NCBI GenBank assembly: GCA_023393125.1
Contig: JAEWMQ010000087.1
Span: 1-8,371, forward strand
Source: Bacillota bacterium
Lineage (GTDB): Bacteria > Bacillota > Clostridia > Lachnospirales > Cellulosilyticaceae
Reading direction: 5' to 3'
DNA length: 8,371 bases
Under the pieces are notes generated by a model, which saw only the letters and a program-made list of their open reading frames with translations, was not told where the DNA came from and made no database searches. Shown piece after piece: positions 1-6,559 of this stretch (positions are counted from its first letter, which is position 1; every line of letters begins with the position of its first letter). The translations under genes were made by a program, and so were the position numbers.

Positions 1-87
<87 letters not shown>

Positions 88-160
88 AATAAGAATTGCT
101 GGTTTAGTAGTTACTGTTTTGTTTTGAAAGTTTATTAATGAACGGTATTTATAACATGAT

Positions 161-199
161 AAATAGGCGTAAGCATTGAGCTTACGTCTATTTTATTTA
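161..199 (+). terminator. Hairpin after 16S rRNA, probable terminator
   Basis: The 14-base arm at 161-174 (AAATAGGCGTAAGC) pairs with 180-193 (GCTTACGTCTATTT) through one G-T wobble, with the 5-base loop ATTGA. The 3' arm runs into a T-rich tract (TATTTTATTTAT). It lies about 80 bases past the 16S 3' end in the same direction, so it probably ends the rRNA transcript. The T-run is interrupted by A, so termination may be incomplete; the next hairpin could act as backup. Confidence 0.7.
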
Positions 200-231
200 T
201 CCCAAACTAGTATTTAATGAATATAATCACG

Positions 232-271
232 TAAAAATAAACATATCATAATTAAGATATGTTTATTTTTA
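232..271. terminator. Bidirectional terminator between 16S and the convergent gene
   Basis: Perfect 16-bp inverted repeat: 232-247 pairs with 256-271 around the 8-base loop ATAATTAA. The outer part of the stem is AAAAATAAAC/GTTTATTTTT, so each strand has A-residues before and T-residues at the end of the hairpin, as in a two-way intrinsic terminator. It sits between the 16S gene (plus) and the stop codon of the minus-strand gene at 337, and can serve both. Confidence 0.8.
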
Positions 272-336
272 AAATGAAGGTATATAATCTAGGCTAAGCT
301 GTTTGTAATTTAAATAAAATAAAAAATCACAAGGAT

Positions 337-885
337 TTACTCATAAGAAACAAGATGGTCTTCTGTTAGAGATGTTTTTGGGGCATTGATTTGAACTGCT
401 TTGATAAGTTTAAGAAGTTCTTTTTTAGTATACTCTGTTTGACGGCCGAAAGAGCGCACACTAATATAGCCAGCAAGTACACATAATGCTACAAAAGGTA
501 AGAATGCTAAATCCATCAAGAGAGACTCAGGGGCTACTAACACTAAAACAATAGCAGTGAGAAATAAGATCATGCCAATAATACATTCGGTATAGAATAA
601 GGCTAATGTAATTGGATGGAATCTTTGTTCGATATGGATGATATGATCATCTTCACCATCCCTAGTTCCTATTGTAATAAGATTAAAACCACTTTTTTTA
701 TTGATATTACTTTTTCGATTTAGTACCTTATAAATTTCGAAGTGTTCATTATCAACACTACTAATAAAGGGGGATTGTCTTTTGTCGAATACACTTTCTG
801 TAGCTTGATTGCTTAGAGTATTTGTAACCTCATCGAAGGATAAACAAGAATATACTGTAAAAGTCCTAGAGGGTATAAATTTCAT
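337..885 (-). CDS. Hypothetical membrane protein with two transmembrane helices
   Basis: This encodes 182 residues of unknown function. Residues 1-90 are polar and probably cytoplasmic. Two hydrophobic segments follow, at about 92-118 (starting ITLALFYTECIIGMILFLTA) and 122-143 (LLMDLAFLPFVALCVLAGYI), then a basic C-terminal tail that may be helical (KKELLKLIKAV). There is no signal peptide, lipobox or catalytic motif. The ATG at 885 is well supported: on the minus strand it is preceded by AAAGGAGG with about 7 bases to the start. The layout (soluble N-terminal part rich in beta-type residues, ending in RFHPI, then a helical hairpin) recalls small uncharacterised Firmicutes membrane proteins, but I cannot name a family. 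It is transcribed divergently from the sucrose regulator and convergently with the 16S gene, so it is probably a single-gene unit unrelated to sucrose use. Confidence 0.85.
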   Translation of the reverse strand: MKFIPSRTFTVYSCLSFDEVTNTLSNQATESVFDKRQSPFISSVDNEHFEIYKVLNRKSNINKKSGFNLITIGTRDGEDDHIIHIEQRFHPITLALFYTECIIGMILFLTAIVLVLVAPESLLMDLAFLPFVALCVLAGYISVRSFGRQTEYTKKELLKLIKAVQINAPKTSLTEDHLVSYE

Positions 886-923
886 ACGGTTACCTCCTTT
901 AGATAATAATTCTTTACAGTCAG

Positions 924-929
924 ATTATA
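924..929 (-). promoter_or_regulatory. Candidate -10 box for the minus-strand membrane protein gene
   Basis: The minus strand reads TATAAT here, which would start transcription about 30 bases before the ATG at 885. The hexamer 17 bases upstream (ACAAAA) is a poor -35 box. A TTAACA lies too far away, with a 22-base gap. The call rests on the perfect -10 and its position only. Confidence 0.4.
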
Positions 930-1104
930 GCAGAAGTTGAGTATATTTTTGTGTTAAGATGTCATAAAGCTTGTGATAAGAAATTTCATACAACCTATCA
1001 TTAAATAGTATGTTCTTGATAGAAAGATAGCGTATAAAATATTGAGTATATCCGTAAAAAGCGTAATAATAAAATTAAAGGAAAAGACTATAGGAGGAAA
1101 GACG

Positions 1105-2091
1105 TTGAATATTAGTGAAATAGCAAAGATAGCAGGCGTATCTAGTGCAACAGTATCTAGATATTTAAATAATGGTTATGTAAGTGAAGATAAAAAAGAA
1201 AAGATAAGAACGGTTATAGAGCAAACAGGTTATGTTCCATCTTCTCAAGCGCAAATGTTACGAACAAGAAAAACTAAATTAATAGGCGTTATTTTGCCTA
1301 AGATAAGTTCAGAAACGATTGGAAAAGTCGTTGATGGCATTAGTGAGAAATTAGCTAGTTCAGGTTACCATATTATCCTTGCTAATACAGATAATAATGT
1401 AGAAAAGGAACTAGAGTATTTAAACATATTTAAGAATAATCAGGTGGATGGTCTCATTTTTATTGCTACTATTATTAGTAACAAACATAAAAAACTATTA
1501 AAGGAAATGCCAATTCCGGTTGTAATTATTGGTCAAGAGTTAGAGGGATATTGCTGCATCTATCATGATGATTATAATGCAGCTAAAGCTTTGGTTAATG
1601 AAATAATTAAGGCAGATTGCAAAAAGCTTGCTTATATTGGAGCAACTTCCAAGGATAAGGCAGCAGGATTAAGTAGAAAGAAAGCATTTCTTGAAGTAAT
1701 CGAGTCTAATAGTGAAAAAGTAGAAGCTGTAGCTTTAGAAGAAGGACCTTTTTCTATGGAATCAGGATATGAGCTAGCAAAGAGAGTGCTGAAAGCTCAT
1801 CCGGAGATAGATGGTATTTTTTGTGCTACAGATACAATTGCAGTAGGTGCCATTGAGGCTATTAAAGAAGCGGGAAAAGCTATTCCAGAAGAAATCTCAA
1901 TAGTGGGTATGGGAGATACTAAACTTTCTAGAGTTGTTTCGCCAAAGCTTACTACGGCAAAATACTATTACAGGGTTAGTGGAATAGAAGGAGCAAGTAT
2001 GCTACTAGATATGATTGAACAAAATCAAACGTATAATAAGAAAATTAAATTGGGATATGAAATAATTGGAAGAGAATCAGTAAAAATATAA
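1105..2091 (+). CDS. scrR: LacI-family transcriptional regulator of the sucrose operon
   Basis: This 328-residue DNA-binding regulator should repress the downstream sucrose genes and release them on sugar binding. Residues 3-23 form the LacI helix-turn-helix (ISEIAKIAGVSSATVSRYLN). Residues 45-54 (PSSQAQMLRT) form the hinge helix, with Leu52 in the place of the leucine that enters the operator centre. The rest is a periplasmic-binding-protein-like effector core (LIGVILP near residue 60, ...GIFCATDTIAVGAIEAI..., EEISIVGMGD). I prefer the TTG at 1105 because AGGAGG (1092-1097) lies 7 bases before it and the protein then begins just ahead of the HTH, as in the family. A longer in-frame reading from TTG 1042 adds 21 residues but has no ribosome binding site. 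No terminator follows, so readthrough into the permease is possible. Sucrose assignment comes from the neighbours; the exact inducer is unknown. Confidence 0.9.
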   Translation: MNISEIAKIAGVSSATVSRYLNNGYVSEDKKEKIRTVIEQTGYVPSSQAQMLRTRKTKLIGVILPKISSETIGKVVDGISEKLASSGYHIILANTDNNVEKELEYLNIFKNNQVDGLIFIATIISNKHKKLLKEMPIPVVIIGQELEGYCCIYHDDYNAAKALVNEIIKADCKKLAYIGATSKDKAAGLSRKKAFLEVIESNSEKVEAVALEEGPFSMESGYELAKRVLKAHPEIDGIFCATDTIAVGAIEAIKEAGKAIPEEISIVGMGDTKLSRVVSPKLTTAKYYYRVSGIEGASMLLDMIEQNQTYNKKIKLGYEIIGRESVKI

Positions 2092-2144
2092 CGTGACACA
2101 GCAAAGTGCACAAAAAAATAACGAGATTTTGTTTAAATAATTGG

Positions 2145-2173
2145 TTTATAAATACAATAAAATGCCGTATAAT
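2145..2173 (+). promoter_or_regulatory. Upstream candidate promoter of the scr genes
   Basis: TTTATA (2145-2150) and a perfect TATAAT (2168-2173) are 17 bases apart. The start point would fall at about 2180, directly next to the 24-bp palindrome at 2181-2204, so a bound repressor would block initiation. The -35 box matches consensus at only four of six positions, as is common for regulated promoters. The 5' leader to the permease ATG would be about 130 bases. Confidence 0.6.
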
Positions 2174-2180
2174 GAAATCA

Positions 2181-2204
2181 ATATATGAAATCGATTTCAT
2201 ATAT
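2181..2204. promoter_or_regulatory. Operator O1: 24-bp perfect palindrome, also a cre match
   Basis: The two 12-base arms are exact reverse complements, centred on the CpG at 2192/2193. The core TGAAATCGATTTCA (2186-2199) has the form of a LacI-family operator: half-sites around a central CG, where the hinge leucine inserts. The same core fits the CcpA consensus TGWNANCGNTNWCA at every fixed position. An extra half-site TGAAATC occurs at 2173-2179, overlapping the -10 box. The site lies just downstream of the promoter at 2145-2173. Binding by the adjacent regulator, by CcpA, or by both is inferred. Confidence 0.8.
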
Positions 2205-2270
2205 ATTAGAGATTATATAAAATGGTTTAATATAATAATATCAGTTAGGATATTTATCTATTTAAAACAA

Positions 2271-2292
2271 TATAATGTGAAATCAATTTCAC
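2271..2292 (+). promoter_or_regulatory. Operator O2 abutting a second TATAAT
   Basis: TATAAT (2271-2276) is followed immediately by GTGAAATCAATTTCAC (2277-2292), a palindrome with 7 of 8 bp matching and the central CpG changed to CA. It repeats the O1 half-sites, about 93 bases downstream centre to centre. It is likely a second binding site for the same regulator, allowing looping or blocking of a second start. The TATAAT has no good -35 box at 16-18 bases, so it may not be a promoter on its own. The altered centre breaks the cre consensus, so this site should favour the local regulator over CcpA. Confidence 0.65.
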
Positions 2293-2313
2293 TATGACAG
2301 CAGGAGGACAACT

Positions 2314-3684
2314 ATGGATTATAGACAAGCCGCCCTACAAGTTCTAGAAGGAATCGGGGGCAAGGACAATCTCGTATCAGGTGCACATTGCGCTACAAGA
2401 TTACGTTTAGTATTAGCAGATAATAGTCGCTTGGATAAAAAGGCTATTGAAGCAGTAGATGGTGTAAAAGGTGTTTTTGAAGCACAAGGACAAGTACAAA
2501 TTGTTTTTGGAACAGGGATAGTTAATAAAGTTTTTGATGAGTTTTCAAAAGCAGCAAAAATAGAAACAGCCACAAAAGAAGAAGTGAAACAAGCAGCAAC
2601 AGCTAAAATTAGTCCATTTAAACGTGCTATTAAAACATTAGGAGACGTTTTTGTACCTGTTATTCCAGCCATTGTAGCCAGTGGTTTATTAATGGGATTA
2701 TTAGAAGGTTTAGGTAAGGCATTCCCTGGTTTAGCGGCTTCTGATACATTTGCACTACTTTCATTGTTTGCTAATGCAGCATTTGTTTTTCTACCTATTT
2801 TAATTGCGATTAGTACGGCTAAGGTATTTGGTGGAAACTTATTTTTAGGTGCAGTTATTGGGATGATTATGATCCACCCAAACCTCATTAATGCATGGAA
2901 TGTAGCGGGCATGGAGAATGTGCCACAGTTTTCAGTATGGTTTGGACTATATGATATTGGTCAAGTTGGATACCAAGGACATGTTATTCCAATCGTTATT
3001 TCTGTATGGTTTATGAGTAAGTTAGAAAAGAAACTACATCAAATTGTACCGGCGGTAATTGATTTATTTGTAACACCGCTTGTAACAGTATTAGTAACAG
3101 GATATCTTGCTTTAACTGTAATCGGCCCAGTATTTGCTTTTGCAGAGAATTGGGTATTAGTAGGTGTACAATGGCTTATTGCAATTCCTTTTGGTATTGG
3201 TTCGTTCTTAATGGGAGGAGCATATGCTACAACGGTAGTATCAGGTGTTCATCACATGTACAATGTTATTGAAGCGGGAATGATTAGTGCAAATGGTATT
3301 AATACATGGATGCCAATTGCTTCAGCGGCTAACGTAGCACAAGGAGCAGCAGCGCTTGCAGTCGCATTAAAAGTAAAAGATACGAAGATTAAAGCAATGG
3401 CAATTCCAGCATCTTTATCATCATTTCTAGGTATTACAGAACCTGCAATCTTTGGAGTTAACATCCGTTATATGAAACCATTTATTGCTGGTTCAATTGG
3501 TGGAGCTTGTGGAGCTTTAGTAGCGTCTATTTTTAATGTAGGAGCAACAGCCTATGGTGTAACAGGTGTATTTGGATTTTTAATAACAACTAATTCAGCT
3601 TTTGGTTATTTATTAACTTTAGTTGTATCAGCATCAGTAGCATTCGTTATTTCTTGGGTGCTAGGAATAGATGAGAATAGATAG
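2314..3684 (+). CDS. scrA: PTS sucrose-specific transporter subunit EIIBC
   Basis: This 456-residue membrane permease takes up sucrose and phosphorylates it to sucrose-6-phosphate. Residues 1 to about 85 are the EIIB domain, with the phosphorylated cysteine Cys26 in GAHCATRLRLVL. After a short linker, residues from about 108 to the end form the EIIC membrane domain with many hydrophobic segments. The EIIC signature GITEPAIFGVN is at 373-383; the F-G-V-N-I-R-Y form is closest to the sucrose branch of the glucose/sucrose superfamily, though trehalose permeases are near relatives. There is no EIIA domain at the C terminus (the protein ends soon after the last helix), so phosphate must come from an EIIA of the glucose type encoded elsewhere. 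The ATG at 2314 has AGGAGG 6 bases upstream. The two palindromes in front of it suggest repression by the adjacent regulator. The next two genes process its product. Confidence 0.95.
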   Translation: MDYRQAALQVLEGIGGKDNLVSGAHCATRLRLVLADNSRLDKKAIEAVDGVKGVFEAQGQVQIVFGTGIVNKVFDEFSKAAKIETATKEEVKQAATAKISPFKRAIKTLGDVFVPVIPAIVASGLLMGLLEGLGKAFPGLAASDTFALLSLFANAAFVFLPILIAISTAKVFGGNLFLGAVIGMIMIHPNLINAWNVAGMENVPQFSVWFGLYDIGQVGYQGHVIPIVISVWFMSKLEKKLHQIVPAVIDLFVTPLVTVLVTGYLALTVIGPVFAFAENWVLVGVQWLIAIPFGIGSFLMGGAYATTVVSGVHHMYNVIEAGMISANGINTWMPIASAANVAQGAAALAVALKVKDTKIKAMAIPASLSSFLGITEPAIFGVNIRYMKPFIAGSIGGACGALVASIFNVGATAYGVTGVFGFLITTNSAFGYLLTLVVSASVAFVISWVLGIDENR

Positions 3685-3746
3685 ACAAAAATAAATAAGT
3701 ATAGTATAGCTATAGACAGATTTCATTTTTGTTTTAAAAAATATAT

Positions 3747-3785
3747 AAGGACTGTCACATATCACATTCGATAGTGTCAGTCCTT
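3747..3785 (+). other. Intercistronic hairpin between permease and hydrolase genes
   Basis: AAGGACTG (3747-3754) pairs with CAGTCCTT (3778-3785). The stem continues with one mismatch and one bulge through CAC/GTG and TATC/GATA to the 6-base loop ACATTC. Only three Ts follow, so it is a poor intrinsic terminator. It more likely protects the 3' end of the upstream message, is a processing site, or lowers downstream expression. The GTG start of the hydrolase lies 26 bases later. A weaker AT-only pairing (3685-3692 with 3725-3732) precedes it. I see no convincing promoter in the 127-base gap. Confidence 0.6.
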
Positions 3786-3811
3786 TATGGTATAGGAAGG
3801 GAATTTAGACG

Positions 3812-5260
3812 GTGAATTCGACACATAAGGATTTAAAAAAAGTAATTAAGATAATAGAGCAATTAGATGGACCTAGAGTACAAAAAGATAAATGGAGATT
3901 AGGATTTCACTTAATGCCTCCAATAGGTTGGCTAAATGATCCTAATGGACTTTGTTATTTTAAGGGAAAGTATCATGTGTTTTTTCAATACTCACCCTTT
4001 GATCCAAAAGGTGGTATTAAAGTATGGGGACATTATACTAGTCCTAATTTAGTAGACTGGACATATGAGGGAGCACCTTTACTAGCGGACCAAGCAGAAG
4101 ATTGCCATGGTGTATACTCGGGTAGTACATTTGTTGAAGATGATAAAGCTTATATATATTACACAGGGAATGTAAAAAGATTAGGCGACTTCGACTATGA
4201 CTATGTGGGAAGAGAAGCGAATACTATGCTTGTTGAAACACAAGATATGAAATACTTTGAACCAAAACAATGTATTATGACTAACAAAGATTATACTGAA
4301 AAAATGAGCTGCCATGTAAGAGACCCTAAAGTATGGAAAGAAGGAGACACCTACTATATGGTTCAAGGAGCTAGAACTAAACAAGATAGGGGACAGGTCT
4401 TAGTCTTCGAATCAAAGGATAAGAAGAAGTGGCAACTAATTAATGAAATAACCTCTGAGGAAAGATTCGGCTATATGTGGGAGTGTCCTGACTTATTTAA
4501 AGTTGATGGTACTACTATATTAAGTATTTCACCACAAGGTGTAGAGAGGCAAGGTTTTGAGTTTTGGAATGTTTATCAATCAGGTTACTATGTGATAAAT
4601 GGAGACTTTAGAAGTACGTATAGTTTAAATACCTTTTGTGAGTTAGACAGGGGATTCGATTTTTATGCACCTCAGACGTTTCAAGATGAGAAGGGAAGAA
4701 GGATTCTAATTGGTTGGATGGGGTTACCAGATTGTGAACCTGAATATCATAATCCAACAGTAGAAAATGGATGGCAACATTGTCTAACAATACCAAGGGA
4801 ACTTCATTTTAAAGAAGGAAAACTTTATCAAAACCCTGTTAAAGAAATAGAAAGTTTAAGGAAGCAATGCACTACTAATAATATAGAAGGAAAAGAAACA
4901 TTACCAGCATATGGTTTAAGTGAGATCGTTGTAACAGATATCAATAGTGAAAGTGGTCTTAACTTAATTATTAATGAAGATATATCTTTAATTTTTAATG
5001 CAGTAGACGAGACCTTTACTTTAGAATTTTTAAATGCAACTGGAGCAGGTAGAACAAAGCGTATAGTGAGCCTAAAAGAATTACGAAACTTACGTGTGTT
5101 CTGTGATTATTCAGCTCTTGAGATTTTTATTAATGATGGACAAGAAGTATTTGCTACGAGATATTACCCGCAACAAAGAAAAAATAATATAGAGATAGCA
5201 TGTTGTAAGGCAACTGTGACAGTATGGGAATTAGGAGAGATGAAATATGATGAAGCGTAA
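3812..5260 (+). CDS. scrB: Sucrose-6-phosphate hydrolase (GH32)
   Basis: This 482-residue cytoplasmic enzyme hydrolyses sucrose-6-phosphate to glucose-6-phosphate and fructose. All three GH32 catalytic acids are visible: Asp43 (nucleophile) in WLNDPNG at 40-46, Asp171 (transition-state stabiliser) in RDP at 170-172, and Glu224 (acid/base) in WECPDLF. The five-bladed propeller occupies about residues 30-330; the C-terminal ~130 residues form the beta-sandwich usual for the family. There is no signal peptide, which fits action on the PTS product rather than secreted invertase activity. The start is GTG at 3812, with GGAAGG (3795-3800) 11 bases upstream, slightly long spacing; the next in-frame ATG (residue 35) is too close to the catalytic motif to be the start. 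Length is normal for the family. The 3' end overlaps the fructokinase gene. Confidence 0.95.
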   Translation: MNSTHKDLKKVIKIIEQLDGPRVQKDKWRLGFHLMPPIGWLNDPNGLCYFKGKYHVFFQYSPFDPKGGIKVWGHYTSPNLVDWTYEGAPLLADQAEDCHGVYSGSTFVEDDKAYIYYTGNVKRLGDFDYDYVGREANTMLVETQDMKYFEPKQCIMTNKDYTEKMSCHVRDPKVWKEGDTYYMVQGARTKQDRGQVLVFESKDKKKWQLINEITSEERFGYMWECPDLFKVDGTTILSISPQGVERQGFEFWNVYQSGYYVINGDFRSTYSLNTFCELDRGFDFYAPQTFQDEKGRRILIGWMGLPDCEPEYHNPTVENGWQHCLTIPRELHFKEGKLYQNPVKEIESLRKQCTTNNIEGKETLPAYGLSEIVVTDINSESGLNLIINEDISLIFNAVDETFTLEFLNATGAGRTKRIVSLKELRNLRVFCDYSALEIFINDGQEVFATRYYPQQRKNNIEIACCKATVTVWELGEMKYDEA

Positions 5261-6218
5261 ATTAATTGCTATTGGAGAAGCTCTAATTGACTTTATCCCA
5301 GGACAATCGGGAGTGGGGATTAAGAAAGTGGAGAGCTTTGCGCCTAAAGTAGGAGGGGCACCAGCTAATGTATGTGGAGCCTTTTCGAAATTAGGTGGAG
5401 ACTCTATGATGCTTACAAAGTTAGGACAGGATGCATTTGGTGATAAAATTGTAGAAGAGTTAAGTGACCATGGCATAGATGTAAGCAATATATTACGTAC
5501 AACAGAAGCAAATACAGCTTTAGCTTTTGTATCTTTAGCAGCAGATGGAAATAGAGAGTTTTCTTTTTATCGTAATCCAAGTGCGGATTTACTTTTAAAA
5601 CCAGAAGAATTAAAAGAAGAATGGTTTGAAGAAACTTTTGCTCTTCATTTTTGCTCGGTAGATTTAGTCCCTAGTTCAATGAAAGAAGCACATAAAAAAG
5701 CAATAGAATTAGCTAGCCAGAGAGGTGCTTTAATAAGTTTTGATCCTAACATACGTTTTCCACTATGGGAGAGTAAAGAAGCTCTTAGAGATACGATACT
5801 CGAATTTATTCCAAAAGCTAATATTCTAAAGATTTCAGATGAGGAATTAGAATTTATTACAGGTTATAAAACAATAGAAGAAGCTAAGGATGTTTTGTTT
5901 GTGGGTGGAGTAAAACTGGTTTTATTCACTAAAGGTGGAGATGGCGCTGAGGCATATACATTAAATCAGAAAGTTAACGTTCCATCGAATAGAGTAAAAG
6001 CAGTAGATACTACAGGTGCCGGTGATGGGTTTATTGGAGCACTCTTGTACAAGTTAATGGAATCAGAGATTGATATAAACAATATAAGTAACTTAAGCGT
6101 AGACAATTTAATAGAGTATCTACGCTTTGCTAATCGTTTTTGCGAACATAGTGTGTTAGCTGAAGGAGCAATAGCTTCTTATCCAGATTATCAGCAGATG
6201 AAGCAATACATGGAGTAG
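5247..6218 (+). CDS. scrK: Fructokinase (PfkB/ribokinase family)
   Basis: This 323-residue ATP-dependent sugar kinase should convert the fructose released by the hydrolase to fructose-6-phosphate. PfkB features are in order: the N-terminal strand IAIGEALIDF (7-16), the sugar-binding loop GGAPANV (36-42) and the nucleotide/catalytic signature DTTGAGDGF (254-262), in which Asp260 is the catalytic base and the GAG segment the anion hole. Substrate is assigned from context as well as sequence; other PfkB sugars (for example 2-keto-3-deoxygluconate) cannot be excluded from motifs alone. The ATG at 5247 lies inside the hydrolase gene, giving a 14-base overlap, with AGGAGA (5233-5238) 8 bases upstream; a second ATG follows at 5250. 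The overlap suggests translational coupling to the hydrolase. It is the last gene of the operon, followed by a strong terminator. Confidence 0.93.
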   Translation: MMKRKLIAIGEALIDFIPGQSGVGIKKVESFAPKVGGAPANVCGAFSKLGGDSMMLTKLGQDAFGDKIVEELSDHGIDVSNILRTTEANTALAFVSLAADGNREFSFYRNPSADLLLKPEELKEEWFEETFALHFCSVDLVPSSMKEAHKKAIELASQRGALISFDPNIRFPLWESKEALRDTILEFIPKANILKISDEELEFITGYKTIEEAKDVLFVGGVKLVLFTKGGDGAEAYTLNQKVNVPSNRVKAVDTTGAGDGFIGALLYKLMESEIDINNISNLSVDNLIEYLRFANRFCEHSVLAEGAIASYPDYQQMKQYME

Positions 6219-6311
6219 AGTATTTAAGTAGCAATAGTAAATAATCTGTGTTCTATCTAACTTAGGAATAAAGAATTTAGGAGTTTAGATACGAAAAATA
6301 CAAAATAGATG

Positions 6312-6366
6312 AGAGGCTTCTTTAATAAATATCAGTTTATTAAAGAGGTCTCTTGTTTTGTTTTTT
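6312..6366 (+). terminator. Intrinsic terminator of the sucrose operon
   Basis: The 18-base arm 6312-6329 pairs with 6336-6353 through two G-T wobbles, with the 6-base loop TATCAG, and is followed by the T-rich tail TGTTTTGTTTTTT. It lies about 95 bases past the fructokinase stop. The bases between (6219-6311) show no gene or clear site. Confidence 0.92.
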
Positions 6367-6466
6367 ATATAAAATGAAACTAGTTATTTAGTCATACAAA
6401 TAGAAGTTTGTCGGGGAGTTTACGAGGAAGGCTACTGTGAGGAAATGAGAGGGGGTGAAATTCATT

Positions 6467-6506
6467 TTGTTTATATAGATAATAGATTTAATATTAAAAG
6501 TATAAT
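6467..6506 (+). promoter_or_regulatory. Candidate promoter region of the secreted glycosidase gene
   Basis: Two -10 candidates are seen. TAATAT (6489-6494) lies 16 bases after TTGTTT (6467-6472), a half-matching -35. A perfect TATAAT (6501-6506) has no good -35 at 16-18 bases. Either would start transcription 40-60 bases before the ATG at 6560. A new promoter is expected here because a strong terminator precedes this region. Which box is used cannot be settled by reading. Confidence 0.4.
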
Positions 6507-6532
6507 AGAATCAATAAGTGATTTTATTATAC
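6500..6532. repeat. Inverted repeat just upstream of the glycosidase gene
   Basis: A 13-base arm GTATAATAGAATC (6500-6512) pairs with GATTTTATTATAC (6520-6532) through one G-T wobble, with the loop AATAAGT. The left arm contains the TATAAT at 6501-6506, and the right arm ends 16 bases before the ribosome binding site AGGGGA. It could be an operator covering the promoter or, if transcription starts earlier at 6489-6494, a hairpin in the 5' leader. It is AT-only apart from the ends and middle, and no T-run follows, so terminator function is unlikely. Confidence 0.55.
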
Positions 6533-6559
6533 AATTTTAGACAAAGACAGGGGATAGAT

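Noticed and set aside
979..990. GAAATTTC near the regulator start, considered as an autoregulatory operator
   Set aside because: It is an 8-bp palindrome lacking the central ATCGAT or ATCAAT spacing of O1 and O2, so the half-sites are wrongly placed.
1016..1040. TTGATA and TATAAA/TAAAAT as a promoter for the regulator
   Set aside because: The gap between the boxes is only 11-13 bases, too short for a sigma-A promoter; no better pair was found in 886-1104.
2106..2297. 63-codon open frame in the scr control region
   Set aside because: It is AT-rich low-complexity text with no ribosome binding site, and it covers the promoter and both operator palindromes, which explain the region better.
2319..2912. 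Long minus-strand open frame inside the permease gene (also 3252-3464, 4181-4384, 4608-4796, 5231-5488, 6898-7332)
   Set aside because: Each is an antisense shadow of a well-identified plus-strand gene, without ribosome binding site or recognisable protein motifs.
6405..6460. G- and purine-rich stretch after the operon terminator, considered as a riboswitch
   Set aside because: I could not match it to any riboswitch class core I know, and it precedes the likely promoter of the next gene, so it would mostly not be in that transcript.
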